Origin: Phlebiopsis flavidoalba
Taxonomy: Eukaryota; Basidiomycota; Agaricomycetes; Polyporales; Phanerochaetaceae
Direction of reading: 5' to 3'
NCBI GenBank assembly: GCA_035772785.1
Contig: JAOCPU010000044.1
Coordinates: 113,501-177,500 of the forward strand
Length of the DNA: 64,000 bases
This document shows positions 9,372-22,075 of the stretch, piece by piece. Position numbers and translations under genes: made by a program. The notes under the pieces were generated by a model, which searched no databases, was not told where the DNA came from, and worked only from the letters and a program-made list of their open reading frames with translations. Each line of letters begins with the position of its first letter. Position 1 is the stretch's first letter.

Positions 9372-12300
9372 CTACTATGACCGCCATGAAAAGCGCAGGG
9401 TTCAATCGAGGCGAGTGCGGAGGTGAATTCGACTGATTGAAGTACATAGACTGCGAGGGTGATGACAACGAACCCGGAAGGTATAACGGGATGGTGGGGT
9501 ATCAGCTCGAAGACGTGTTGCGCGACAGGTCGGGGGCCGCGGTTCGGGCCCGTAGATGCAGGAGGCTCGTTCGAGTTCATTCTCAACACGTGAACCCGTG
9601 GCTCTTGGGACACAGCTTCGCTCCAGCCTTCTGGACCAGGGGTAGACGGCAGATTTGAGCTCGAGGCGCGCGTCTTCGTCCGTCCAAGATACAGCGTAAG
9701 TCGTTTCCGGGAATGATCTGAAGCGAGTCGACCGGTCTCGACATGACGAATCTGTCGATGAAACGTGAGTCGAAGAGGAGTACGTAAGGTGGGGTGCCAT
9801 GCGACATGTTCGGCGGTGCCTTCCCACTCTATTGTTTGCACCGCTTTGTTTGAGATCATTACTCCGGGTCGGCTTGGATCTCCGTGGCGGTCGACGTAAA
9901 GAGACCGAATTCTACCATGGTGTGAGGAAATATAAAACATTCGTCAAACAGTTGAGTACATACCATCATAGCAAAGCAAGAACTCGTCTTTGCTTGACCT
10001 GAACATACCCATCGGACGGCACGATTTCACATCGTGTTCGCTAGCTTCTCAAGACGAGGATCATCACGTTTGAGGAATAGTGACAACTCTTGAAACTGTG
10101 GCAAGAACAATGAGTGATCGGTGTTGTTGATCGTCATACTTGACGTACTCTGTAAGATCCATGATCTCGAAACCCTTTGTGCAGGACAGAGGATGACAAT
10201 CTTGGCTTTCAAGAAGATCAGATCGAAGGTTCCGAAGGTAGGAAGAAGTCCTAAGGGGAAAGTGTGAGATCGAGACGTGTCAGAAGGTATCATCTTACTG
10301 ACCCTGTAGACCCGAGGAACCAAACTCAGAGACCGCTGTGACCTCAGCCCGAGACGCGAACCGAAGGTACGTGGAGCTTCCGCCCGCTCATTGATCTTGC
10401 CCAAGACGGGTTCAAGTACTCGTAAGACACTGGTCCAACTATGCGGAACAACAGCATTAAGAAAAGAAGTCGATGTATCAAGAGGATCAATGACATACTC
10501 CTTTCTTCTTCATGTAAATCACGAGGGTTCGACCGTTCAAGTTGCCAACGCTGAAGAAATGCACATCTTTGTTTCCGCTGAGCTTTTGCGGCGTCTGGAG
10601 GGTGTGTGGCACTTTGGGGTGACGAAGGCACCAACGCCTCGATGTGGTAGGCAAACAATGACTGACCAGACGATTAGCCTCCCACGAAGCGTTCCCTTCG
10701 GGGAATAGCCTTACCTTGTCGGCAAAGCACGAGGAAGATACCGAAGTCCTCTGAGCATCGCACACTGCGTTACCATCTTCAAGTGGAGCACTCGGCAAGC
10801 ATTGCTGAAGACCATGATCAGCTATGAGACTAGAATGTACAATCAACCACTCACATCTTGAATCATGGCGGAAGCCGATCCATACGCCTTCAGCGCATCC
10901 GATCACGCGACCCCAGACCACGACCATCGGCGGTATCTGAAAAGGACCAATTTCAGTGAACCTAATCCACTTTAGAGGACTGAAGACGTACTGAAGGGCA
11001 CTGAGGCCCATGTGACCTTTCCGGGGTAAGCGTTCTCGTGGCTCCATCCTTGAGTGTTCGCACCCGGAAGGATAGATGGGACTAGGAACGTGTCGGCGCT
11101 GAGAGTCTCCACCTCGAAGCGACCTTGTTTGACATCCTGGACCACCTTGCGAAGCCCGATGGCCTCCCCCTCAAGCTTCTGCTTTCCACTCGTTTCGCGC
11201 CCTGCGCCCGAGTCGGCGTAAAACCGTCCACAAGCCGCCCAATCGTCCGTTTGGTGAATAGTGCAGGGTACACCGCACGAGAGTCAGTCGCGGTCTCAGG
11301 GCTGGTGTTTGAGGTTTGGCGTGCTCGGGGTCGTGCTTTTCACCACCTCTCAGTCGAGGTCGCAAGAGACCCGTGTATTCCGTTGAGTTGGTGGGTCGGT
11401 GAAGTTCGCAAAGAGTTGAGCATATCAAGCTCGGAATGGGCTACCAGAAGTTTGAACATTTGGAACTCTTGTAGGTCTATGATATGATTACTCACAATCT
11501 TACGGTATACCTGATATTTGATAGAACCCTCTCCTATCCTTGCTCTCCTTGACCTTCGTCATGACGACTATGAATACTATGAGCTTTGCGTCCACAATGA
11601 CGGAAGCAAGACTTAACGATAGTTTGTCAAAGAGCAGTACAAACAGCTCAGTCCAGCCACTCCATTCGAAGCCGCTGTCTGGTTGCCGCAGCAACTTGCC
11701 GGTGTGGATTACGTGATCGATTCTCGTTCAAGAGGTCCATGTCCCTATTGCCAGTTAATTAAATGAAATATAAGATTCAACACGGAACTTACGATGGTTT
11801 CGCCAGCCTTGAACACAGGTTGGAGTTATACCTCCAAACTTCAACTTTTCTGCTTCGCGGAGACGACACCAGATGGGCTCGGTCTCAGCTTTCCAAGTAG
11901 CCTTGATGACTTCCAAGACCTGATGGATCGTGTCGCGGTCCTCATGACCTTCTGGAGGTCCTCCTGCGAGGATACCCTTCAAAAGAAGCTCGTATCGCAA
12001 AAGACGAGGAATAGGACGATTAATGAAGTTCTTCATATCGAGTTTTCCTCGCATCCGGTAGACGAGTGCAACGCTGAAAATTCGCATAAGCTCCCTGCAG
12101 GCCTCCAGGCAGAGCAACGACAAACCTCTACGAAGTCTTTGAACGAGGGGTTGGTCTCCATCTCGTCGTCTATCCGGTACGCCGCAATAGGGTAGTGGGG
12201 GACGTATTCCATGTATGCCTCACGGAAGTTGAGGACGGCATCGTAAATCGCAGCAGTGATGGTACGAATGCATGGGTGCTCTTCACAGCTGAATCTCGTG

Positions 12301-15235
12301 GAGAGTGTTCAGCATCTTCCGGTGGTGTACGTGAAGCTCGTCGAAGTTGTGGAAGACGTCATGGATAAACTGGGCAAGGCGATCTCGTGGGATGATGGGC
12401 GGGTCCATCTCTCGAAGGGGTTGGACATACATCTGGGAATAGCTGTTGAGTCCGCGGTACAGAAAGTTGCTTCATTTGGCATACTTACCACGTCGATGTT
12501 CTCAAGATCTTTGACGTAGTCCATTCTCCCTTGATAAGCTCGAAGATGATTCTGTAGTCGATCGTTCAACGTTGACACTGCATACATCAAGACGGTGTAC
12601 ATACGACTGTCGTTTAGCCTCCTTTTTCGGCATTGCCTTCCGGACTTCCTCGGGCACCAAGTTATACCACTCGAGCTTACCGCTCGGGCCCTTGTTCATG
12701 GCTGTCTGGAAGGTCCACAACTGTGCCACGTCTGGAGCTTCTTGATGGCCTCGATGGCCTCCTTCAAGAACTCGATATCGGATTACCATCGGTCGTCTCC
12801 TTACAAATGGCCTCCAGAGTAGTCGGATACTTTTGCAAGTGTTCGGAGGGCCTGCTAAGGAAGTGTTTGAGGTCGAGGCGGTGCGCGTCAGGGTGTCTGG
12901 CGCATTGCTACGCGAATATTGTATTAACATCTCGAAATCCATTCGGAACGCTTGACGAGCTCACCTCAAGGAAACGGCGCAACTCCACATTATGCTCCAT
13001 CTCCTCCTTGAGTCTCTTCTCTGCACGCGGGATGTTCCCAAGGTACGCCGGGTACGCCAAACGGAACTCAGTGGCGGCATCCAGGAAAATGTCGCCAATG
13101 CCGTGGATTACAGGTGCCTCCTCACGTTGACGTACGAACATGACTTCGAGCAGACGTCGGTTGCATTCCGTAAATCTAAGATGTTGTGGAAACACCTCAT
13201 CTATGAACTCATCGATTTCGCCTTGACGAATGATTGGCGGCCTCGCTGAGCGTAGAGGGCGGATGAAGAGCTGGCAGAGGTCAGACGTGGATTGTCGCAA
13301 GCTTGTTAATATGCTCACTGTTTCGACGGTGTCGAGATCCCGAAGGTACTGCTTTTCCCTACTGATGACCTTGTAGATGATGCTGCGTAGAATGTTCAAA
13401 ATAATTTCCTTTGGCCTACGTAGTATTTATTGACATACTTTTGACGATTAATCATAACCGGCTTTTAGGCAAAGTTTGGAGGAACTCTGGTGGCACTGTT
13501 GACGCCCATAGTCACCATGGAAACGAACTGTCTTAGACTTAATCGCGCGGGGGGGGACCGAGACGTGTCTTACCTTCTCTTCAACCTGTTCTGTATCCTG
13601 TGCCGGTATAGCCGCGAGCGCGTTTCGCCTAAACAGCCACATTAGCTCGGTCTAGCTTTCCGGGTATGGCTCGTAGACGACGACTCACCTTACCTGAGGA
13701 CAGCTGAATGAATAACACGGTTTTCGTCATCGCATGTTACCGAGTAGCACTTGGTCAACATCGTGACGACCGCGGTGGGCAACTCTTCCTGCTCCATGCG
13801 CGTATCCGACCCGCCCTCCTGATCATCCAAAAAACAATGTACACGTCCTCCACGCCATCCTGCAAGAGCTTGCCGCCCCATTCGACCTCATAGAAGAATA
13901 GCTGCGACTGCAAACTACGCGCCACTGTAGTGCCGCGCGACGGTCGTTTGGTCGAGATGCCATGCGTAATGAGAAGATCTCGTTGAATTTTGTGACTGAA
14001 TTGTAGACTGCACATATAATGCTGAGTATCCGTGGTTGGCCGCACCCCACAAAGAACTTACCACAATGTCTTTACCCCGTGAACGCGCGCTCGTACGGAA
14101 TGCTTCCTTTCACGTGTCGGCCTCGAGGAACTTTGTCGCGTAGGCGTACGGCGATGTGACTGAGAAGTGCAGGGGTTGAAGAACCGATCATCACACCGTC
14201 TTCACTCGGATCCTCGTCATCGTAATAATCCTCTTCGTCGTGTCCTTCGTGAAGTTGCAATGGGCGCTTGATGTGTCTGCCATTGGGTCAAAAGATCATT
14301 TTCTCTCCTCGCTCGACCAGAAGACGAGGCCACAGGGTCATGAGATGGACCAGGCTGGGATTGGAGGTATGAGTTGTCAGCTGCCGGGGTGACCTCGTAC
14401 TTGGTTGGTGGAAGCGGTGCCCAGTCATTATAGTCCGAACGCGAGCCGTAAGAGGTGGCAGAGTTTCCGCGACCAATGCTCGTCGCAGCAGAAGAGGTCG
14501 AGCGGCAGCGGAACATCAACGTGTCATTGTCAGGATACATGGAAGATGAGCGCGAAGAGTCCAGCGTTGTGGTAGTCACGTTAGAGTCGTTTCCGACCGA
14601 AGCCCCGGTTGAGAAGAGCCAGAAAGAAGGTGATCTGCCCGAGGTTATCTGATGCAACAGGGTGTTAACATTGGCTACACGACATAGGTCTATGCGAGTA
14701 CGAACGAAACAGATTGAGCCTGGGGTAGACCGAAGGCGGAAGTGGGCGCGAGGGCATTGGCAGATTGTGTTCGCAGCAGGTTTTCAGGGGATGTGTATCC
14801 TGGGTCTCCCTCAAAGAGCCCGAACGCGGATGCCGGTGAGCCCAAGTCTCCGGGAGACGCGTACATATCGTCCAGAGAGAGGATGGGGACCTTGGTGGCG
14901 GGTCTTCATAGCCATAGCTGGATCGTGATGCGGAGTTGATAGTGAGATGGATGGACCGTGTCTGCTGACAACCCGTTGTGTTGTCGGTGTGAGCGAGCCC
15001 AATCGCCGGAGGTAGGCTGTCCAAAGTTCGGGAGCGGCATTGAAATGTGTGGGAACCCCATCTGCTGTTGGTGGCCGGCTTGTGCTGGGTAGCCGTCGAG
15101 GCGGGCGAGCTGCTGCTGGCGTAAGCCTTTGTACTGAGAGGTAATGACACATGACCATTCGTGAACCCATTGCCGTTGGCAGCTAAGTTGCGGTGGTGTG
15201 TATAGGGTCAAGCCCGGCGATTACTGAAGGGAGCT
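9372..15235 (-). CDS. ROM2: Rho1 guanine-nucleotide exchange factor, DEP-DH-DH-PH-CNH (ROM2-like)
   Basis: A Gln/Pro-rich N-terminal part (about 15200-14300; GFPHISMPLPNFGQP) is followed by a DEP domain (about 14270-13690: GSIPYERAFTGKDIV, LQSQLFFYEVEWGGKLLQDG, LPTAVVTMLTKCYS). DH-1 (about 13400-12690) has SREKQYLRDLDTVE, FIRPLRSARPPIIRQGEIDE and EEMEHNVELRRFLE. DH-2 (about 12600-11780) has DYVKDLENIDVV, ADPPIIPRDRLAQFIHDVFH, REAYMEYVPHYPIAAYRIDD and KNFINRPIPRLLRYELLLKG. PH (about 11700-11100) has GKLLRQPDSGFEWSGWTELF. CNH (about 11050-9650) has IGCAEGVWIGFRHDS, KLSGNKDVHFFSVGNLNGRT, YDLIFLKAKIVIL, VDRHGDPSRPG and IEWEGTAEHVAWHP. It activates Rho1 in the cell-wall integrity pathway. The tandem DH order agrees with agaric homologues. 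LLFDNYLVMTK is recovered only after removing an intron and one extra A at about 11630. The stop is approximate. Confidence 0.88.
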
Positions 15236-15990
15236 GAATGCGACGCGATGCGGCACGCACTTGAATGCACTCAACCCATACAAATCATAGCTGTCGTGCT
15301 TCTGCTATAGACTGACCTTTTTATTCCATCCGGTGTTCGTATGGTCTCCGGCACAGGAAAACTCGGTGGTGGAGGGCGGGGGCGGATACTGGCCGGCGGC
15401 AGGCATCGGCGAGGCCTGACCCGAGATAGGTGGTGGCATCGGCGAGGCTTGACCAGGAATAGGTGGTAGCCGTCGAGGTGGCCTGCCTTGGGTGGGTAGA
15501 GGTGGTGACGGGGGTAGGCAGATTTACTTGGAGACGACGGGACCGATCGAGGACGCTGTAAGCGAGAGTGCTGAGGATATCAGGTTTTCAGGCAGGGCAC
15601 AGGTGGGACGCACGGGCAAGGTTGTGTTGGGCGAGCGGTCTTTGCTTGCATCGATCTTGATGTATCACCTCCGTTGTGTCAACGTACTGGTTGTAAGCCC
15701 TCTCGTATTCGCGCTCGCCCGGCGAAGGCAGCTTGTGAGCGCGAATGCTCAGAGGTAGGCGAAGGCTCGTCCTTGAAAAGCGTTCAGGACTTGGTTGTAG
15801 AGGGCTGCCAGCTCTTCGTCTCCAGGAGGGGTCACCTTGCGGGTGGGATGCAGCTGGCGACATGCCGCCGCGAGTCCCACGTTTTCGAGTATTTCAGCGA
15901 ATAGAATTAGACGGTCCAAGGCAAAGCTGGTGGATGGCGGTTGCGCGCAGGCAGAGTGATGCTGTTTGACACCTGCCAAAATGAGCAGCT
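15236..15990 (-). CDS. Pro-rich and conserved-looking exons, possibly the N terminus of the RhoGEF
   Basis: Reading minus from about 15979 gives FALDRLILFAEILENVGLAA, ACRQLHPTRKVTPPGDEEL and AALYNQVLNAFQGRAFAYL, then PLAFALTSSPSPGEREYERA and YNQYVDTT. Further down (about 15480-15360) a Pro-rich stretch repeats PPIxGQASPMP. The sequence has strong protein character but I do not recognise the domain. It either forms the N-terminal exons of the RhoGEF or a separate upstream gene on the same strand; the frame changes between the pieces prevent a decision. Confidence 0.4.
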
Positions 15991-17700
15991 TTCAGGCCGA
16001 AGCGTTTATTACTTTCATAGCCAAATACCCTGCCTCGTTTCGGCCCGGTTGGTGCCCAAAACGGTCACTTTCCACACCAAAATGTGTGCGTATCCTCAAA
16101 CCTACCACCGGCCTCACCAAGAAAAGTGCATCCTGGAACGTTCAGCCTTCTTTGCACAGGGGGCCGATTTCATGACTCTCTTTGGACGCTCCAGTATGGA
16201 TCCTTCACTCGGCGGCGGCGGGTCTTTGGGGCGGGTTTTCTTCTTTGGGCCATTATAACTCCGCCCAATATTCACTCGTTCACACGGTCAACGCGTACAA
16301 ACACGCGTCCGATCGAGAGGTGCACGAACAGTGAAGCGGGCGAACTGATACCCATGTGCCATTGTCGGCATGATCAGCGAGAACAGGCACCATACCATGT
16401 AGCCCAGTTCGGAGTATATTCATAGGCGCTGAAGAGTCGCTCTGGTGAGGTAAAAACGTCGTCTTCATCAAGCTGCAGGACCTGAACGTCGGGGATGGTA
16501 CCAGAAAGCGAGCATTAGGACTAAGTACGAGACAATCTGCGCAGGATATATACCGTTCCAAAGGTCGCTAGGCCGGCAGTTATAATCCTCCCAGTGAGTG
16601 AAGCGCTGCGGTATTGACGATTAACTTAATTGCTTGTAATCACAGTAAAGCTGTCTCCCCACAGAAGTTGAACGGCTGTCACAATGCGCCATAAGAGAAC
16701 TTGACAACAATGTCGCCCGCTCGTATCATGCACACGCTTCTCCGAGCTGCCCGACACCGGATGTTCTCCATACGATATGTGGGTATGCTAAGACCCTCAC
16801 CCGAAATTTTTGGCGTGGCAAACAGTCTACTTGTGATTACATCAGTGTTCGCACATCCGTGAACCATCTGACTCAAGGCAGCAATAAACACAGCGTCAAG
16901 CTTTCATATGCTGTCCAGTGATTCGTAGCTACAAGCATCCCGATCCTATTTATTGCCCATCAGAACGCAGACCTAGTTGACCACTGTCAGGGGGGGAGCA
17001 AGGTGAGTGTAACGAGATCACATGGAGCCGCCCTGAGTTAACTCACGACAAGTCCAAATAAGTCAAATTTCTCCTTCGATTGTGTGCAACAGAAAAGCAA
17101 CGATGCAACATTGTATGTTACGTATCGACGATATGCGGCGAATATATCACACAGCAGTTACAAGTCGAAATTCCCTACGCGGAATTACCTACTCCCCCGG
17201 GGGGACAACCGCCCCCTCCTCCCCCCCCTCCAGTCCGAGAGTCCGGAGACCCAGAATGACATCTCAACCCGGAAACGCGTGTATCACAGAACAATCGTTC
17301 TCCAATTTTCAGAAATTTATAGAATATATTCATTACACAAATCAGAGAAATTCTACTTAGAGGTATCTCTGCACACGCTTGAGGCCGGGGGTGCTCCGGG
17401 ACAAGGCGCAGATGAAAGCGAGCGAGGGAGTCGACTGCGAGACGCGATTACAATAAAGGCTCATTGTACCAAGTGAAGTTTGAATATCCTCAAGGTTTTT
17501 AGTATGCTATTAAAAGAATTGCGGGTATCCGGAAGTTGTTCGTGTTGTAAGCATCAAGTCCAGCGGTGTTCAGCGCGGCGAGCGTCCAGGTTGGACACTG
17601 TGGAGCCACCAGGCGCAGCAATCCCTACGTCGACTTAGCGCGTCACCGTCACACTGGACGACAGTGACCCACTGACCTGTTTACGCACTCTACATTCGCG
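15991..17700. other. Region without an identified gene
   Basis: Short open frames occur on both strands, but none gives a recognisable family. A minus-strand stretch at about 16280-16500 reads QLDEDDVFTSPERLFSAYEY and NWATWYGAC in shifting frames and could be an exon remnant. A C-rich and G-rich patch lies at about 17196-17236. The rest looks like spacer. Confidence 0.3.
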
Positions 17701-19260
17701 AGCAATCTGGCGTTTATCTTGCGCGCGTGCTTTGCGGGGCGAGCATGAGTTTCAGCTCGGCTTCCACGTAGTCAAGAGCTTGGCCTGTGTAGACGCGAAA
17801 GCGCAGCGAGTTCCGTGGAAGGGAAGCGTCCTGAAGGCCAGATTCTGCCGTTGTTGGCAAAGCCAGCTCTGAGAGACATGTCAGATTTAAAAACAATGTT
17901 ATGGGCATGACGAGTGACAAAAATCTACCGTAAGGTTTTTAATCTGACGGGCAGATGTATGATCTCGGATGAAGCATGTCATATCCCTCTTAGCATGCGC
18001 TGCCTGAGTAGGCTTCGCGGGTTACTTGGTGATGTTACTGCGATCCTCGATGTAAATATCGCATGTGACAGTAGATCCGCACGCTGGTGTGCAAAACTGT
18101 GCCGCGTTGAACGATCGATGAGCTTGCAGCGGAGGGAGAGGGTACAATTCATGTACTTGTTGCGGGCGTAGGACATGCCTCAGACAGGACCTCAAGCATA
18201 GAAAATACGGTCATAAGTACTTGGCCGAATGATGCGGTGTTGACTCACTGAGTTACTCTCGGCCTGTTGAGGACGATCCAGCCTGCAGCGAAAACTCCGT
18301 CATTGCCTCCTCGAGACATAGGAAGACGATGTCCCTTCTTCCTTGGTGGCAACCTCTCCTTCTCACCCGAAGTACTGTTCTCTGACTTGTTGACACGGAT
18401 GTCTACGCTCCAGCCAGACCAACGCTCGAAAGAGCGGATGACCTCGCGAGCCTGTGAAGCGTCATCAGCGATAGGAAAGAAGAGATAGAAAAGCTAGCTA
18501 CATGACAAAACACGTGAAAGCACACAAGCCAAGAGGACGAATACCATCTGAGATACGAGGCATGATCTTGTGAGGAAGAGAAAGGAAGTCCGAAAGGCAA
18601 GCCGTTGCCCATCCAGATGGTCACGAGCAGGAACGGTGCCTGGCAGATGGCTTGCTACATAAACAGTACGCTGCGTTGGTTTGGTATCCACGGGTGAGTG
18701 CACGAGAGGCATCGTCCGCAGGGGGCGGGAGAGTTGGGCTGACAGTCGAGTTCTTTGCGGCGGTCCGAAGTTCGGCCTCGATCCCGGCTATCTTGAGGAG
18801 ATCTCGCAGACGGCGTAGGTAGGCCAGTGAGTGGCGAGTGGTACGTATACACAGTGGTCGACCTCTGGCGGCGCAAGTTCGTAGTTGCCCCAGTCGCCAC
18901 CGGAGTCGTCAAGGCAGCGGGGTAGATGTAGTATGTGATGGTGACCTCAGGGAGAGTGGAAGCAACAGCGCGGATAGAGGAGTTGACAAAGACCTCAATG
19001 CCCTCCACGTCAAGAGTGTTCATGACGTGCATGAGAGGCTACGAACACGGGCAGTACACCAGTAGACCAGAAGGGGGACGACGTCGAGATACATGGTGCT
19101 GTGGTTGTCGCCTGAGGCCTTGGTAGAGAGGAGAAGGATGTAGAGGATGGCCGTACGGTGTCCCCAGGCTTTAAGTCGTGACAAGCTAGGCTGACGGTCA
19201 GCCCATTTAACTTGCAAGCCGATCGAGGGCCCCGTGAGTGTCAGCCCAGGGGCCCCAGAG
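17700..19260 (-). CDS. Unidentified multi-exon gene, frame-broken
   Basis: Several minus-strand pieces have real-protein character in a consistent order. They include HRTAILYILLLSTKASGDNH and STMYLDVVP (about 19200-19080), TLDVEGIEVFVNSSIRAVAS and TLPEVTITYYIYPAAL (about 19020-18920), DWGNYELAPPEVDHCVYVPL, and EAELRTAAKNSTVSPTLPPP (about 18780-18720). Further pieces are REVIRSFERWSGWSVDIRVN (about 18460-18400), NDGVFAAGWIVLNRP (about 18310-18260), and SLRFRVYTGQALDYVEAELK (about 17800-17740). I do not recognise the family. The hydrophobic ILYILLLS and the repeated domain-like blocks suggest an enzyme or membrane-associated protein. Start, stop and exon joins are unresolved. Confidence 0.35.
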
Positions 19261-20524
19261 TACAGCTGTGAAAGCCTCCTGGGCGTGGAGCTTCAGCTTT
19301 GCGCATGTTTGACCCAGGCAAAAAAAATGGCTCTCGCTAAAACAGTATAGTTTTAGCCATAGTTTTCGGGGAAAGAATCAGAGCTGGACGCGTAGACAAT
19401 GAGATGTAGAAGTGGTGGTGGTGGAAAGGAAAGGCGCATCAGGCGCATCAGCGGCTTACGTTGATTATATTTCGGACCCCGAACACCCGGAACCGTCGGT
19501 CAGGCGGCGACTTGAACGAGTGTTTTGCTATACATCACAAAGGATACATCACGCTAAAACACTGGCAGATCTCCATTTTATAGTGCAGTCATATGCTTGG
19601 ATTGTCGAATACACAATTGTTGGACCAACATCTGCTCCAGATTCGCACCCGGGTCTGAATTCTGAAACCCAATCCTTGATAGCTTTCAAGGCAAAACGGA
19701 CTCGGAGAACTCATTCACTGCTTGAGCACAGCTCTGTTGATGAAACAAAGCTTAAAATTTTACAGCTAGTTTCGTATACCAACGACCGTGGCGTGACGTC
19801 CGTCAGCTGCATTGACTGAGCGCAGATGGGCAAATACAAGTCATTATCCACGATATTGAGCCAAATTCGAGATGCTCACATGCCATGACATAAGGGTCCG
19901 CACTCACGTCCGGTAGAGAAAAGGTAAAGTTGCCTGTATTTGGGTAGATATTGGTGGCGCAGAGCGTGCGTGGGATTATGACCGAGTGTATGCTATCGAG
20001 CTCGAACGAATTGAGAACGCAAGCATTAGAAGGCACCGAATTCACGTCCCTACACTGATGAGATGAAACACTTGAAAAATTGCGGTGAGAAAGCGTACCA
20101 AGATTCTGACAGTATTTTCAATGCCCGTCATGAATATTGGATTGGATCCCTAGTCCAGGGACAAAAACGGTGCAATCAAGGGCAGAAACGAGTTAGAGTA
20201 GGTCGAACCGCTCCTGAGAGGATGCAAGTCATTAAAAGTTTCCATTTTTGAGAACGCATAGTAGCCGTGTGCCCTGGGGAGACAGAACAGAGTGTGTGAG
20301 AGACAACTCGTGCTATATGATACCTGGGAGCGTCTCTCGGATGTAGTCGCCATATCACACGGTACGCGGTAACGCCGCATGTATTCGAGGAGTCTATCGA
20401 AGACCCACCCAAGGTGTCATTGAGTAGAGACAGGTTGGGTTAGGGTATAGGCGCATAGCTCATTGTCCACAAATAAATTCGTAAGTTAAAAAAAGGACAG
20501 TCCGTAACGATGGGTTGTCTAAAG
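19261..20524. other. Region without an identified gene
   Basis: A 135-codon plus-strand frame (19412-19819) and a minus-strand piece reading TNIYPNTGNFTFSLPDVSAD (about 19960-19890) are the only stretches with some protein character. The latter resembles part of a secreted or GPI-anchored protein, but this is a guess. No domain is recognised. Confidence 0.25.
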
Positions 20525-21956
20525 CTATGCGCGGGGCGTGGAGGCCACGGAGTCCTTTTCGAGCATGTTGTCGGACTCCTTGAGATCCCCGGTACAAGAA
20601 ATAGCCAGGATTGATGATGACCAGGGTGTACATTGCAAGAATAACCATCGCACCGTCGAGAACATCTGGTGCATTTGTGAGATAAATGCTGGCTTAGAGC
20701 AGAGGTGACTTACTGAAGTAAACTTGTGTAGCAATAATACGTCCGTTCCAGCCATCGGCAAGCTCGATGACACGGTAAATCGACCTATGAGGCGGGGGAT
20801 CAGGGACAGTCTAGTAGCGATGACACATATAGACGCACCGTATGAACAAGAACAGCGTAGTGAAGCACAGCGCTACCGAAAAATAAGCTTCAAACTTGCC
20901 TGGTCCATGCGTTGGATGCATACAAGGTCGAGACGCTGCTGTTGCTAGCGGCGCCACCGAAGGGACGATTCGCCAAAAATCGGTAGAAATATTCGGTCAT
21001 CAAGGACATGAACACTGACCAAAGGCGACTAAAACGAAAAAGTAGAGAGAACGCGAGCGGTATTGTTTCGAAGGGAGAGACCTACCCAGTTGGAAGATGA
21101 TAACGGCAAGCATGATGTTACCTGCCCTATGGGCGTCATCAGACGGCTGAGACAGCGGCCCAGTGATAGCTCAAAACTCACGTAAGGTCCTGGGTCGATT
21201 TGGTAGTAGCTGAAGAAGCGATACCTCCTCCAGTTCCTTGGATGACCAAAGCAATAATATCCTAAAGGAGCCCTCGTGTCAGCCGATGGCGCCAACGCGG
21301 CAGTAGCATTCACGTACGCAGGTCAAGAAAATTCTGGAGGTCTAGAAGGGCACGGTGGTTAGGACACGCGCCCAACAATTCCTCATATTAAAGGACGTAC
21401 ACCAGCGAGGGCTTATGCGGCTGTAGTTAGATCCAAGGTCTTTTGCGACAAACGCCGAAAATATGATGAAGCAAGCCGCTAGGAAAGGTGTCGGTGTGCA
21501 ATGATAGTGCAGCTAATTCTGTTGACGGAATTAGCGGCTGAAATTGAGGATAACGCAGATACTCACTGAGCCGTAAAACGCGTCCGAGTTCATGAAATTA
21601 ATGCTTGACCATAAACGAGCCGACCATCCTATAATCTCTCCAATACCCGCCAGACACGCGGTCGGGATGAAACCACCATAAACGGAACCGGATAGCAGTC
21701 AACAGATATGCGGCTGAAATCGCATTAGTACAGAGGCGGACTGGAACGTCTCATCTGCTACTCACCTGTCACAAGGCCAAAGAGAACGATGAAAGTGATA
21801 CACACGCCCTCTGTGGGGATGTAATGGTACGGGGATTCGTCGAATATCGACGTTGCGGTTGCGGCTGCTGGAGCTAAGAATGTGGTTCATATAGTGAGTT
21901 CACAAATGCCGTAGGGTCCGAGGACAGAGACGTACCCGTAGCAGTGGTAGACGTCA
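20525..21956 (-). CDS. RTA1-like lipid-translocating exporter, copy 1
   Basis: ATG at 21956 starts MTSTTATG. After an intron it reads SPYHYIPTEGVCITFIVLFG, then FRLWWFIPTACLAGIGEIIG and WSARLWSSINFMNSDAFYG (about 21720-21575), DIIALVIQGTGGGIASSATT (about 21270-21200) and GNIMLAVIIFQLG (about 21120-21085). The C-terminal part is YRVIELADGWNGRIIATQVY (about 20780-20715), then after an intron VLDGAMVILAMYTLVIINPG (about 20665-20600) and a hydrophilic tail ending STPRA-stop. The GAGGG-type loop, the R-x-x-E..GWNG motif and the final N-P-G are signatures of the seven-TM RTA1/RSB1 family, linked in yeasts to sphingoid-base export and resistance to amphipathic drugs. A TATATAAG lies upstream. Small frame breaks are present. 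Confidence 0.82.
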
Positions 21957-22004
21957 TAAGAAGGAAAAATAGGAAAACAAAAAGGGGAAAGGCGGGTGAA
22001 AGAT

Positions 22005-22040
22005 GAGGGATGAAGGATGAAGGATGAAGAAAATGGGATG
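22005..22040. repeat. GGATGAA short tandem repeat
   Basis: Imperfect copies of GGATGAA/GGATGAG run from about 22005 to 22040, in the 5' leader region of the adjacent minus-strand RTA1-like gene. Confidence 0.6.
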
Positions 22041-22066
22041 AGTACTACTCGGGACCGCTACTGTAG

Positions 22067-22075
22067 CTTATATAT
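22067..22075 (-). promoter_or_regulatory. TATA box of RTA1-like copy 1
   Basis: On the minus strand this reads ATATATAAG, about 115 bp upstream of the ATG at 21956. Confidence 0.4.

Noticed and set aside
19412..19819. 135-codon plus-strand frame
   Set aside because: No recognisable motif and no supporting exons or promoter; mentioned only as spacer content.
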